Positions 1-4,670 of a DNA stretch of 5,951 nt are shown piece after piece. Under the pieces are notes generated by a model. It searched no databases, had not been told where the DNA came from, and worked only from the letters and a program-made list of their open reading frames with translations. Each line of letters starts with the position of its first letter. The stretch's first letter is position 1. Origin of the DNA: an uncultured Propionibacteriaceae bacterium. Its GTDB lineage: Bacteria; Actinomycetota; Actinomycetes; Propionibacteriales; Propionibacteriaceae. The translations under genes were made by a program, and so were the position numbers. The stretch lies in NCBI GenBank assembly GCA_936941515.1, contig CAKZJI010000181.1, positions 1 to 5,951 of the forward strand. The letters run 5' to 3'.

Positions 1-265
1 GATCAGCGCGGCCTCGACCGCGCCGGTCACCTCGACCAGGGTGCCGGTCGCGGCCCGGGCGACGACCCGGGCGGCCGCGGCCACCGGCACGGTCGTCATT
101 CCCGAAGGCGCGACTTCGGCCACCGTCACCGTCAACGTGATCGCGCCGGGCTTCGTCGACACCGCCATGATGGAGCGCTACGCCGCGTATCGGGACGGCA
201 TGGAGCGGCAGATTCCCGCGGGCCGCTTCGCACGTCCCGAGGATGTCGCCGCGCTCGCAGCCTTC
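1..265 (+). other. Chimeric segment: beta-sandwich-like fragment fused to SDR (FabG-like) C-terminal fragment
   Basis: An open + frame runs in from the window edge and continues without a stop into the DUF5719 segment downstream. Its first part (about 50-124) reads TGTVVIPEGATSATVTVNV, which resembles a Calx-beta or Ig-like strand pair from a secreted protein. From about 125 it reads VTVNVIAPGFVDTAMM and then RFARPEDVAALAAF. These are the post-catalytic C-terminal landmarks of short-chain dehydrogenase/reductases of the FabG type; the Tyr-Lys catalytic motif and the Rossmann fold are absent. No known protein family joins these parts. Third codon positions are almost all G or C here, whereas the DUF5719 part and the genes after it use many T-ending codons such as GGT and GCT. 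A GATC lies at the very first base and another at 139-142, close to the first join. I infer a misassembly, amplification chimera or ligation join rather than a real gene. The GTG at 41 should not be taken as a start. Confidence 0.6.
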
Positions 266-541
266 CACAAGGGCCACGGCAAGACCGCCACCGTGACCGC
301 CGTGGGTGCCGGTGGGGCTGAGGAGAGTTCCTCCGTGGAGGTGGGTGCTGGGAAGACTGTGGCCCATCCCCTGCCTGCGGGTGCTGAGGGTGGCCAGCGA
401 GTGCGGGTCTCAGCCGACACGCCTTTGTTCGGTGCTGTGGTTAGCGCCGGCCAGCAGGGTGCCTGGACTGCGCCGCTTGAGGTGGTCGCATCGGGTGCTG
501 TGAAACCTGTCGCAGCCGAACTGGATCCGAGTCTGCGGTAG
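266..541 (+). CDS. DUF5719 family protein, C-terminal fragment
   Basis: The last about 91 residues before the TAG stop at 539-541 look like the C-terminal beta-rich domain of DUF5719 proteins. There is a strand-forming TATVTAVGAGG segment, a middle VRVSADTPLFGAVVSAG segment, then APLEVVASGAV and an end of the DPSLR type. DUF5719 proteins are actinobacterial, usually exported or membrane-anchored, and of unknown function. They commonly sit next to the metallopeptidase-family gene and DUF3499, which is exactly the arrangement here, so context supports the call. The N-terminal part, including any signal or membrane segment, is missing because the upstream sequence is replaced by unrelated coding fragments. 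The boundary near 266 is approximate and could lie anywhere up to about 300. The gene converges on the zincin-like gene with 37 bases between stops. Seen: the frame, composition shift and stop. Inferred: the family, from remembered pattern and synteny. Confidence 0.55.
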   Translation, partial: HKGHGKTATVTAVGAGGAEESSSVEVGAGKTVAHPLPAGAEGGQRVRVSADTPLFGAVVSAGQQGAWTAPLEVVASGAVKPVAAELDPSLR

Positions 542-558
542 GTGCAGCAGGTGGTGGG

Positions 559-571
559 TCCGCCAGGCGGA
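559..571. terminator. Short inverted repeat between convergent genes
   Basis: TCCGC-CAG-GCGGA is a perfect 5-bp stem with a 3-base loop, centred in the 37-base gap between two convergent stop codons (541 and 579). Position suggests a small bidirectional terminator, but there is no T-tract on either side and the stem is short, so the role is only a guess. Confidence 0.25.
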
Positions 572-578
572 GACGGTG

Positions 579-1016
579 CTACTCCTCCCAGTCTGGGCCC
601 TCGTCCCCGACCAGATCCCCGATCGGCAAACCCAGCAATGCGCTGAGCTGCTCCACGATGGTGCGATGCACAAGCTCCCGCAACGCCTGACGACTCGTGG
701 CTCGATGCTCCAATGGGCGTTCGTAGATGACGATCTGCGCGGGCCTGCCTTTGGACGGCTCCAGGGCCGCTGACATCGGGACCCGGTCTCCCGACCATGC
801 GGTTTTGAGCAGAGGAACATCCTCCACTCCCACGACAATGCCATCGAGAGCCCGGGGGTTGACGTCAGTTATGGCCTTCAAGGCGTGTTTGACGCACTCG
901 TTGAAATACTCGGTGCGGCTCGGCGTGTGCAGCGGCACCAGTTTGCGGCCCTTGTCATCCGGTTGGGCAAGGGGTCCGCGGAGGCCTCTGTCGTGTCGGT
1001 CCCGGCTGCGTTGCAT
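579..1016 (-). CDS. Zincin-like metallopeptidase-family protein (Rv3259 type) with degenerate active site
   Basis: The 145-aa product matches the actinobacterial metallopeptidase family (zincin-like, PF06262 type) represented by M. tuberculosis Rv3259. Family landmarks are the basic N-terminus with DRHDRGLRGPLAQP (residues 6-19), the middle VVGVEDVPLL (61-70), the PAQIVIYERPLEHRA strand and loop (92-106), and the helix LVHRTIVEQLSALLG (115-129) with an acidic GDEGPDWEE end. In active zincins the helix carries HExxH. Here it is H117-R118-T-I-V121, so the catalytic Glu and second zinc His are both missing and peptidase activity is unlikely. As I recall, Rv3259 keeps HE but also lacks the second His, so loss of the motif seems a trend in this branch. 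The ATG at 1016 is favoured because an in-frame stop lies at 1020-1022 and a -10 box sits 6 bases upstream. The gene is divergent from DUF3499 and convergent with DUF5719. No signal peptide is visible, so it is probably cytoplasmic; its role is unknown. Confidence 0.8.
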   Translation of the reverse strand: MQRSRDRHDRGLRGPLAQPDDKGRKLVPLHTPSRTEYFNECVKHALKAITDVNPRALDGIVVGVEDVPLLKTAWSGDRVPMSAALEPSKGRPAQIVIYERPLEHRATSRQALRELVHRTIVEQLSALLGLPIGDLVGDEGPDWEE

Positions 1017-1022
1017 GCGTCA

Positions 1023-1028
1023 ACTCTA
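1023..1028 (-). promoter_or_regulatory. -10 box for leaderless metallopeptidase-family transcript
   Basis: On the - strand TAGAGT is followed by six bases (TGACGC) and then the ATG at 1016, putting the expected transcription start on the start codon. No Shine-Dalgarno sequence precedes the ATG. A partial -35 match, GCGACA, lies 16 bases further upstream (1045-1050). The pattern matches the other leaderless candidates in this window. Confidence 0.55.
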
Positions 1029-1172
1029 GTGTCACGTGTCGTCATGTCGCTGGTGCTTCTTGGTCCCGGATGTGGCGCCTCGCCTCGTTCACGGAACATT
1101 CAGCGCGGTTTCGCTCGACTGCCTCGCGATGCATCCGCCTCCCACTGACGAACTTCCGACACACGGTGCCAG

Positions 1173-1187
1173 CAGGTGGGGCACCTG
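1173..1187. repeat. Perfect inverted repeat CAGGTG-N3-CACCTG, candidate operator
   Basis: Two 6-base arms, CAGGTG and CACCTG, flank a GGG spacer in the divergent intergenic region. An overlapping alternative pairing exists (GGTGCC at 1165-1170 with GGCACC at 1180-1185). Relative to the predicted DUF3499 start at 1227 the repeat covers about -54 to -40, just upstream of where a -35 element would lie, a usual site for an activator or repressor. No recognisable -35 hexamer is seen at 1192-1197, which fits a promoter that needs an activator. No known regulator motif is recognised. This is inference from symmetry and position only. Confidence 0.35.
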
Positions 1188-1214
1188 GAGTGCGCGTGCC
1201 GCGCGAAGAAGCGG

Positions 1215-1220
1215 TAGGCT
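1215..1220 (+). promoter_or_regulatory. -10 box for leaderless DUF3499 transcript
   Basis: TAGGCT ends 6 bases before the GTG at 1227, so transcription would begin on the start codon. There is no purine-rich ribosome binding site in the 20 bases upstream. The -35 region (about 1192-1197) is not consensus. Confidence 0.6.
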
Positions 1221-1226
1221 GCGCAG

Positions 1227-1595
1227 GTGCGTCGATGTTCACGGACTGCCTGCGGACTGCCTGCCGTAGCCACGCTCACCTATGTGTACGCCGATTCCAC
1301 GGCCGTGCTCGGGCCGCTGGCCGAGGCGCAGGTTCCGGGAGCCTTCGACCTGTGCGCTGAACACGCCGCACGCACGTCGGCGCCCCGTGGCTGGGAGGTT
1401 ATTCGGCTCCCGTGGGAGCGCAGGAGGCAGCGGGACATTGATGCCGACGACGAACTGGTGGCTCTCGCCAATGCGGTGCGTGAGATCGGGCTCAGAGATG
1501 AGCGACCGGAGCCAGATCCCCCGGTTCCGCCGCCCCCGACACCTGAGCCGGGACGTAGGGGCGGACATCTTCGTCTGCTTCCCAAGATCGAATGA
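1227..1595 (+). CDS. DUF3499 family protein
   Basis: The 122-aa product starts MRRCSRTACGLPAVATLTY and continues with YADSTAVLGPL and LCAEHA, then APRGWEVIRL. This is the signature of the actinobacterial DUF3499 family. C4 and C9 plus C43 and H46 form a likely Cys/His zinc-binding knuckle. After residue 90 the chain becomes acidic and proline-rich (PEPDPPVPPPPTPEPG), then closes with a basic RRGGHLRLLPK tail that is typical of the family. Function is unknown; the family is small, soluble and conserved beside manB, as with Rv3258c-Rv3257c in M. tuberculosis. The GTG at 1227 is chosen because the first conserved Cys is residue 4 and because a -10 box lies directly upstream. manB follows 37 bases later with its own promoter candidate, so the two may be read both together and separately. 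Confidence 0.87.
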   Translation: MRRCSRTACGLPAVATLTYVYADSTAVLGPLAEAQVPGAFDLCAEHAARTSAPRGWEVIRLPWERRRQRDIDADDELVALANAVREIGLRDERPEPDPPVPPPPTPEPGRRGGHLRLLPKIE

Positions 1596-1613
1596 CACCC
1601 CATCCCCGGGGTG
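1596..1613. repeat. Inverted repeat between DUF3499 and manB
   Basis: CACCCC pairs with GGGGTG across a 6-base ATCCCC spacer, starting at the base after the DUF3499 stop. It is followed by AAAA rather than a T-tract, so it is a poor intrinsic terminator on the + strand. It overlaps the -35 region expected for the manB promoter (about 1597-1602) and could instead be an attenuating hairpin or an operator. Confidence 0.3.
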
Positions 1614-1619
1614 AAAAGG

Positions 1620-1625
1620 TAAGCT
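1620..1625 (+). promoter_or_regulatory. -10 box for leaderless manB transcript
   Basis: TAAGCT is followed by 7 bases (CTCTGCC) and then the manB GTG at 1633. The only purine run nearby, GAAAAGG at 1613-1619, is too far from the start to act as a ribosome binding site. The arrangement fits a leaderless mRNA starting at or one base before the GTG. Confidence 0.6.
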
Positions 1626-1632
1626 CTCTGCC

Positions 1633-2985
1633 GTGCTGAAGGACCAGATTTTCAAAGCGAATGACATCCGGGGCCTTGTGCTGGGGGAGGAACCCGAGTG
1701 GGACTTGGACGGTGCTAGGAGACTCGGTGCGGCTTTCGTGCAGCTGCTCGACCTCAACGGCGGGGCCTTCGTGCTGGGACGCGACATGCGTTCGCTGGGG
1801 CGCGAGCTCTCCCTGGCCTTCGCAGATGGGGCAAGACGTGCTGGAGCCGATATCATAGACGTGGGCCTGACCTCAACCGATCAGCTGTGGTTCGCATCAG
1901 GGCATCTGGGGTTGCCCGGGGTGCAGTTCACGGCAAGCCACAATCCCGCCGCCTACAACGGCATCAAATTCTGCCTGGCGAACGCCCAGCCGGTTCCAGC
2001 GTCATTCACCACCCAGTTACGTGACCTGGCGGGTGAGATCCCCATCGGGGAGCGAGCGACCGGTGATTACAGCGAACGCGACCTCGGAACCGAGTACATC
2101 GCCCGGTTGGAGAGGATCGTCCCACCCGGAGCGGGACGACGAATGAAAGTGGTGGTGGATGCCGGCAATGGCATGGCCGGGCTCGTCGCGCCAGCAGTGT
2201 TGAAGGGGCGGGACGTGGAGCTCGTCGGCCTGTACCTTGACCTGGATGGAACCTTTCCGAATCATCCGGCGAACCCCCTGGAGCCGGAGAACCTGGTGGC
2301 GGCGCAGGCCGCGGTGTGCACGGAGGGGGCAGATCTGGGGCTGGTCTTCGACGGTGACGCCGACCGCTGCTTTCTGATTGATGAGCGTGGCAATGTGGTG
2401 GATCCCTCCGTCGTCACCGCCATGATCGCGCTGGCGGAGTTGGAGAAGGAGCCGGGTGGGGTGGTCGTCATCAACTCCATCACCTCGCAGGCGGTCTCCG
2501 AGGCGGTCTCTGGACGGGGTCGGCTGGTGCGCTCCCGGGTCGGGCACACCTACGTGAAGGCGCTGATGGCGAGCGAGGATGCCATTTTCGGGGGTGAGCA
2601 CTCCGCCCACTACTACTTCCGTGACTTCTGGGGCGCCGACACCGGCATGCTGGCGGCCCTGCATGTCCTGGAGCTTCTGCGGATGTCCGCAGAGCCGTTG
2701 TCCGTCTTGGCGGGACAATTTGACGGGTACCACCGTTCGGGTGAGCTCAACTCCATGGTCAGCGACCACTCAGTCGTCACAGCCCAGGTGGCGCGGGTAT
2801 TCGAGGGGCGTGGGCAGGTGACCCTGGAAGATGGGCTGACCATCTCGGATGTTGAGGCGGGCTGGTGGATCAATCTGCGTCCCTCCAACACGGAGCCGCT
2901 TTTGCGTCTTAATGTGGAGGCGCGAGATGAGGCGACGATGACCAGGCTTCGCGATGAGGTGCTCGCCCTCGTCCGTGTGAGTTGA
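1633..2985 (+). CDS. manB: Phosphomannomutase/phosphoglucomutase (alpha-D-phosphohexomutase)
   Basis: The 450-aa cytoplasmic enzyme interconverts hexose-6-phosphates and hexose-1-phosphates, giving mannose-1-phosphate for GDP-mannose or glucose-1-phosphate for UDP-glucose. All four active-site elements are present in order: N-terminal FKANDIRG (7-14); the phosphoserine loop TASHNPAAYNGIK with Ser102; the metal-binding loop FDGDADR with D240, D242 and D244; the sugar-specificity loop GGEHS (320-324); and the phosphate-binding loop RPSNTEP (416-422). Length is normal for the family (about 450-460). The GGEHSAH and FRDFWGADTGMLAALHVLE stretch resembles the actinobacterial ManB/PmmA group (Rv3257c). 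The GTG start is supported by the conserved N-terminus beginning at residue 2 and the -10 box upstream. It heads an apparent operon with the Trm112-like and SIS-like genes; its stop lies within the Shine-Dalgarno sequence of the next gene. Mannose versus glucose preference cannot be settled from the sequence. Confidence 0.95.
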   Translation: MLKDQIFKANDIRGLVLGEEPEWDLDGARRLGAAFVQLLDLNGGAFVLGRDMRSLGRELSLAFADGARRAGADIIDVGLTSTDQLWFASGHLGLPGVQFTASHNPAAYNGIKFCLANAQPVPASFTTQLRDLAGEIPIGERATGDYSERDLGTEYIARLERIVPPGAGRRMKVVVDAGNGMAGLVAPAVLKGRDVELVGLYLDLDGTFPNHPANPLEPENLVAAQAAVCTEGADLGLVFDGDADRCFLIDERGNVVDPSVVTAMIALAELEKEPGGVVVINSITSQAVSEAVSGRGRLVRSRVGHTYVKALMASEDAIFGGEHSAHYYFRDFWGADTGMLAALHVLELLRMSAEPLSVLAGQFDGYHRSGELNSMVSDHSVVTAQVARVFEGRGQVTLEDGLTISDVEAGWWINLRPSNTEPLLRLNVEARDEATMTRLRDEVLALVRVS

Positions 2986-2989
2986 GGAG
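2984..2989 (+). promoter_or_regulatory. Shine-Dalgarno sequence overlapping the manB stop
   Basis: GAGGAG begins inside the manB TGA (2983-2985) and ends 6 bases before the ATG at 2996. This is the strongest ribosome binding site in the window. It fixes the start of the Trm112-like gene and suggests translation coupled to manB. Confidence 0.75.
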
Positions 2990-2995
2990 AAAATA

Positions 2996-3187
2996 ATGAC
3001 TGAGGCCCTGATGGATCTGTCAGCGGAGTTTCTGGCCATAGCTGCCTGCCCGGCCTGTCATGCGAAGTTCGCCGTCGACTACGACAGGGCCGAGCTGGTG
3101 TGCACCGCGCTGACGTGCGGGCTGGCATACCCAGTGCAGGACCGCATTCCAGTCCTGCTTATTGATCAGGCGCGCAGCACCCTGTGA
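2996..3187 (+). CDS. Trm112-like zinc-binding small protein
   Basis: The 63-aa protein has the Trm112 zinc-ribbon layout: AACPACH with C18 and C21, a second pair C36 and C41 in LVCTALTCGLAYPV, and the closing DRIPVLLIDQAR strand (49-60) that marks the family. In eukaryotes and archaea Trm112 is the activating subunit of several RNA and protein methyltransferases. Bacterial short versions are widespread, and their partners are mostly undefined. Here it lies 10 bases after manB and 7 bases before the SIS-like gene, a conserved actinobacterial trio, so a role tied to sugar-nucleotide or envelope metabolism is possible but not shown. The ATG at 2996 is preferred for its GAGGAG site; a second ATG at residue 6 (3011) would give a length closer to many homologues. 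Confidence 0.85.
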   Translation: MTEALMDLSAEFLAIAACPACHAKFAVDYDRAELVCTALTCGLAYPVQDRIPVLLIDQARSTL

Positions 3188-3189
3188 GG
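3184..3189 (+). promoter_or_regulatory. Shine-Dalgarno sequence for the SIS-like gene
   Basis: GTGAGG includes the TGA of the preceding gene and ends 5 bases before the ATG at 3195. This supports 3195 over an upstream in-frame ATG at 3162, which would overlap the Trm112-like gene by 26 bases and lacks a site of its own. Confidence 0.55.
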
Positions 3190-3194
3190 CATTG

Positions 3195-4229
3195 ATGACA
3201 ACATGGTTTGATGATGCCCGCCTGGAGGCTGATGACCTCGCTGAGAACCAGGCTCTTTTCTGGCTGGCTTCTGCGGGCGCTCGGATCCGACGGGCCGCCC
3301 TGAGCGAGCCCGTCGGGCGTCTGTCGCGTTCGGACCGGCCTCGCGGGGTTCTGGTGCTCGGCGCGGAGGCCCGGCTGGTGCGGGCTGTGCTGGAGCCGGC
3401 CTGCCCGGTGCCGTTCATGGCATGGCCCGGACCCACGCTGCCCGCGTGGGTCGGTCCTTTGGACTTGGTGGTGGTGTTGGGGTCCCACGATGCCCAGACC
3501 TGGCAGGTGCGCTGCCTGGCTGAGGCCGTGCGCCGGGGCGCGACCGTCATTGTGGCCGCACCGGCAGACTCGGAGCTGGCAGCGGCTGGCAGCGGCAGCC
3601 TCACCACGCATCTCCCGACCCCGCCGGACGACCCGATGGCTGCCGCCATCGCGGTGCTGGCACTCCTGGGACAGCTGGAGTTGGGTCCCGCTGTTGATGT
3701 GGAGGTCGCAGCCGAGGCAGCGGACTCCGTCGCCGAGAGCTGCTCGCCGACGCGCCCCCTGGGGGACAACCAGGGCAAGGATCTTGCTGTTGGGCTGGCG
3801 GACTGCTTTCCGTTGGTCTGGGGAGGCACTGCCATCGCCGGCCGTGCGTCGCGGAGGATTGCCGAGGCGCTGCGGCGTGCCAGCGGCAGGGTTGCCCTGG
3901 CGGCCGACGCTGAGGAACTGGAGGCGGTGCTGCGGGGCACTCCCCGACGTGATGTCTTCAGTGACCCCGTCGAGAACCAGATTGAGGCTGCCCCTGCGTT
4001 GTTGCTGCTGGATGCCGACCAGGTGCCGCGTGAACTGGTTGCGACGGTGCAGTGCCTCACAGGCCTGGCCGACGCTGTGGGGGTCCGGGTGTGTCACATT
4101 GGCTCCGGATTGGCTGAGCTTGGCGCCTCCGATGTGGAACGATACGTCAACCTGCTGCAGCAGGGACGCTATGCCGCGGCCTACCTGGGAATCGGGATGG
4201 GAGACTCCGACGTGGGGGAGACGTCGTGA
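3195..4229 (+). CDS. SIS-domain / TobH-like protein (phosphosugar isomerase-like), Rv3256c type
   Basis: The 344-aa protein opens with MTTWFDDARLEADDLAENQ and a following LASAGARIRR helix, matching the actinobacterial SIS/TobH-like proteins found beside manB (Rv3256c in M. tuberculosis). Two alpha/beta lobes are visible. The first has GVLVLGAEARLVRAV (51-65), DLVVVLGSH and GATVIVAAPADSELAAA. The second, C-terminal lobe has FPLVWGGTAIAGRASRRIAEAL from residue 205 and a DPVENQIEAAPALLLLDAD segment from 257. The second lobe resembles the bifunctional PGI/PMI C-terminal domain (bact-PGI_C). The sugar-phosphate-binding serine-rich loop of true SIS isomerases is not obvious, so catalysis is uncertain; a regulatory or sugar-phosphate-sensing role is equally possible. 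Its stop overlaps the next start as GTGA at 4226-4229, implying coupled translation with aroQ. No signal peptide or membrane span is seen. Confidence 0.8.
   Translation: MTTWFDDARLEADDLAENQALFWLASAGARIRRAALSEPVGRLSRSDRPRGVLVLGAEARLVRAVLEPACPVPFMAWPGPTLPAWVGPLDLVVVLGSHDAQTWQVRCLAEAVRRGATVIVAAPADSELAAAGSGSLTTHLPTPPDDPMAAAIAVLALLGQLELGPAVDVEVAAEAADSVAESCSPTRPLGDNQGKDLAVGLADCFPLVWGGTAIAGRASRRIAEALRRASGRVALAADAEELEAVLRGTPRRDVFSDPVENQIEAAPALLLLDADQVPRELVATVQCLTGLADAVGVRVCHIGSGLAELGASDVERYVNLLQQGRYAAAYLGIGMGDSDVGETS
4214..4220 (+). promoter_or_regulatory. Ribosome binding site for aroQ inside the SIS-like gene
   Basis: The purine run GGGGGAG ends 5 bases before the GTG at 4226. Together with the GTGA overlap it supports this start, which also places the conserved VFVLNGPNL strand right at the N-terminus. 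Confidence 0.5.
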
Positions 4230-4660
4230 TCCCTGTGTTTGTGCTGAACGGCCCGAACCTGGGTCGGCTTGGGACCAGGCAGCCGGAGATCTACGGGACC
4301 ACGACCCATGAGGAGCTTGCGGCGCATCTTGTGGAGGAGGGCCTCAGCCTGGGCCTTGACGTGCAGGTCAGGCAGACGGAGTACGAGGGCCAGCTCATCG
4401 AGTGGCTGCATGAGGCGGCCGACCACGGGATCCCATGCGTGCTCAACGCGGGGGCATGGACCCACTACAGCTACGCCGTCGCGGATGCGGCCGCCCTGGT
4501 CACCTACGTCGAGGTTCACATCTCCAACATCCATGCTCGTGAGGAATTCCGCCACCACAGCGTGCTGTCCCCGAAAGCCTCCGGCATCATCATCGGGTGT
4601 GGTCTGGCAGGCTACGACATGGCCCTGAAACACCTCGCCGCTGCCCTGGAGTCGGCGTAG
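4226..4660 (+). CDS. aroQ: Type II 3-dehydroquinate dehydratase
   Basis: The 144-aa protein is the dodecameric type II dehydroquinase that converts 3-dehydroquinate to 3-dehydroshikimate, third step of the shikimate pathway, in the cytoplasm. Family signatures are complete: [17 protein letters not shown] (8-24) with the flexible-lid Arg18 and catalytic Tyr23; NAGAWTHYS (74-82) with substrate-binding Asn74; and [17 protein letters not shown] (96-112) with catalytic His98 and substrate Arg109. The usual QxNHEG motif reads QTEYEGQ (50-56), a mild change away from the catalytic centre. Length is normal (about 140-150). It overlaps the SIS-like stop by 4 bases and ends 10 bases before ahcY. No other shikimate gene is in view, and the slot is one where manA often lies in related genomes, so this copy may be a relocated or second aroQ. 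GTG start. Confidence 0.93.
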   Translation: MIPVFVLNGPNLGRLGTRQPEIYGTTTHEELAAHLVEEGLSLGLDVQVRQTEYEGQLIEWLHEAADHGIPCVLNAGAWTHYSYAVADAAALVTYVEVHISNIHAREEFRHHSVLSPKASGIIIGCGLAGYDMALKHLAAALESA

Positions 4661-4663
4661 ACT
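4658..4663 (+). promoter_or_regulatory. -10 box for leaderless ahcY transcript, overlapping the aroQ stop
   Basis: TAGACT uses the TAG stop codon of aroQ as its first three bases, followed by 7 bases (CCCCGGC) and the ahcY GTG at 4671. The short gap is C-rich and holds no ribosome binding site, so a leaderless start is the simplest reading. The -35 region is not recognisable. Confidence 0.5.
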
Positions 4664-4670
4664 CCCCGGC

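Noticed and set aside
41..541. Single 166-aa gene starting at GTG 41
   Set aside because: The frame is open from the window edge and joins unrelated protein pieces; only the C-terminal part matches the local gene neighbourhood.
1033..1038. CACGTG palindrome upstream of the metallopeptidase-family gene
   Set aside because: It is only six bases and does not extend symmetrically; expected by chance in a region this GC-rich.
1036..1269. Possible small WhiB-like gene between the divergent promoters
   Set aside because: whiB2 lies near this cluster in M. tuberculosis, but the frame here lacks the four-Cys iron-sulfur spacing and the G-[VI]-W-G-G turn, and it runs into DUF3499 in another frame.
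2017..2769. 250-codon open frame on the - strand inside manB
   Set aside because: It lies opposite the conserved manB metal and sugar loops and has no recognisable motif.
3020..4060. Long open frame on the - strand opposite the SIS-like gene (346 codons)
   Set aside because: It is antisense to a well-supported gene, has low-complexity Ser/Ala/Arg-rich composition and no family resemblance; such frames are common in GC-rich DNA.
4661..4670. SAM or SAH riboswitch upstream of ahcY
   Set aside because: Only 10 bases separate aroQ from ahcY and no structured leader fits.
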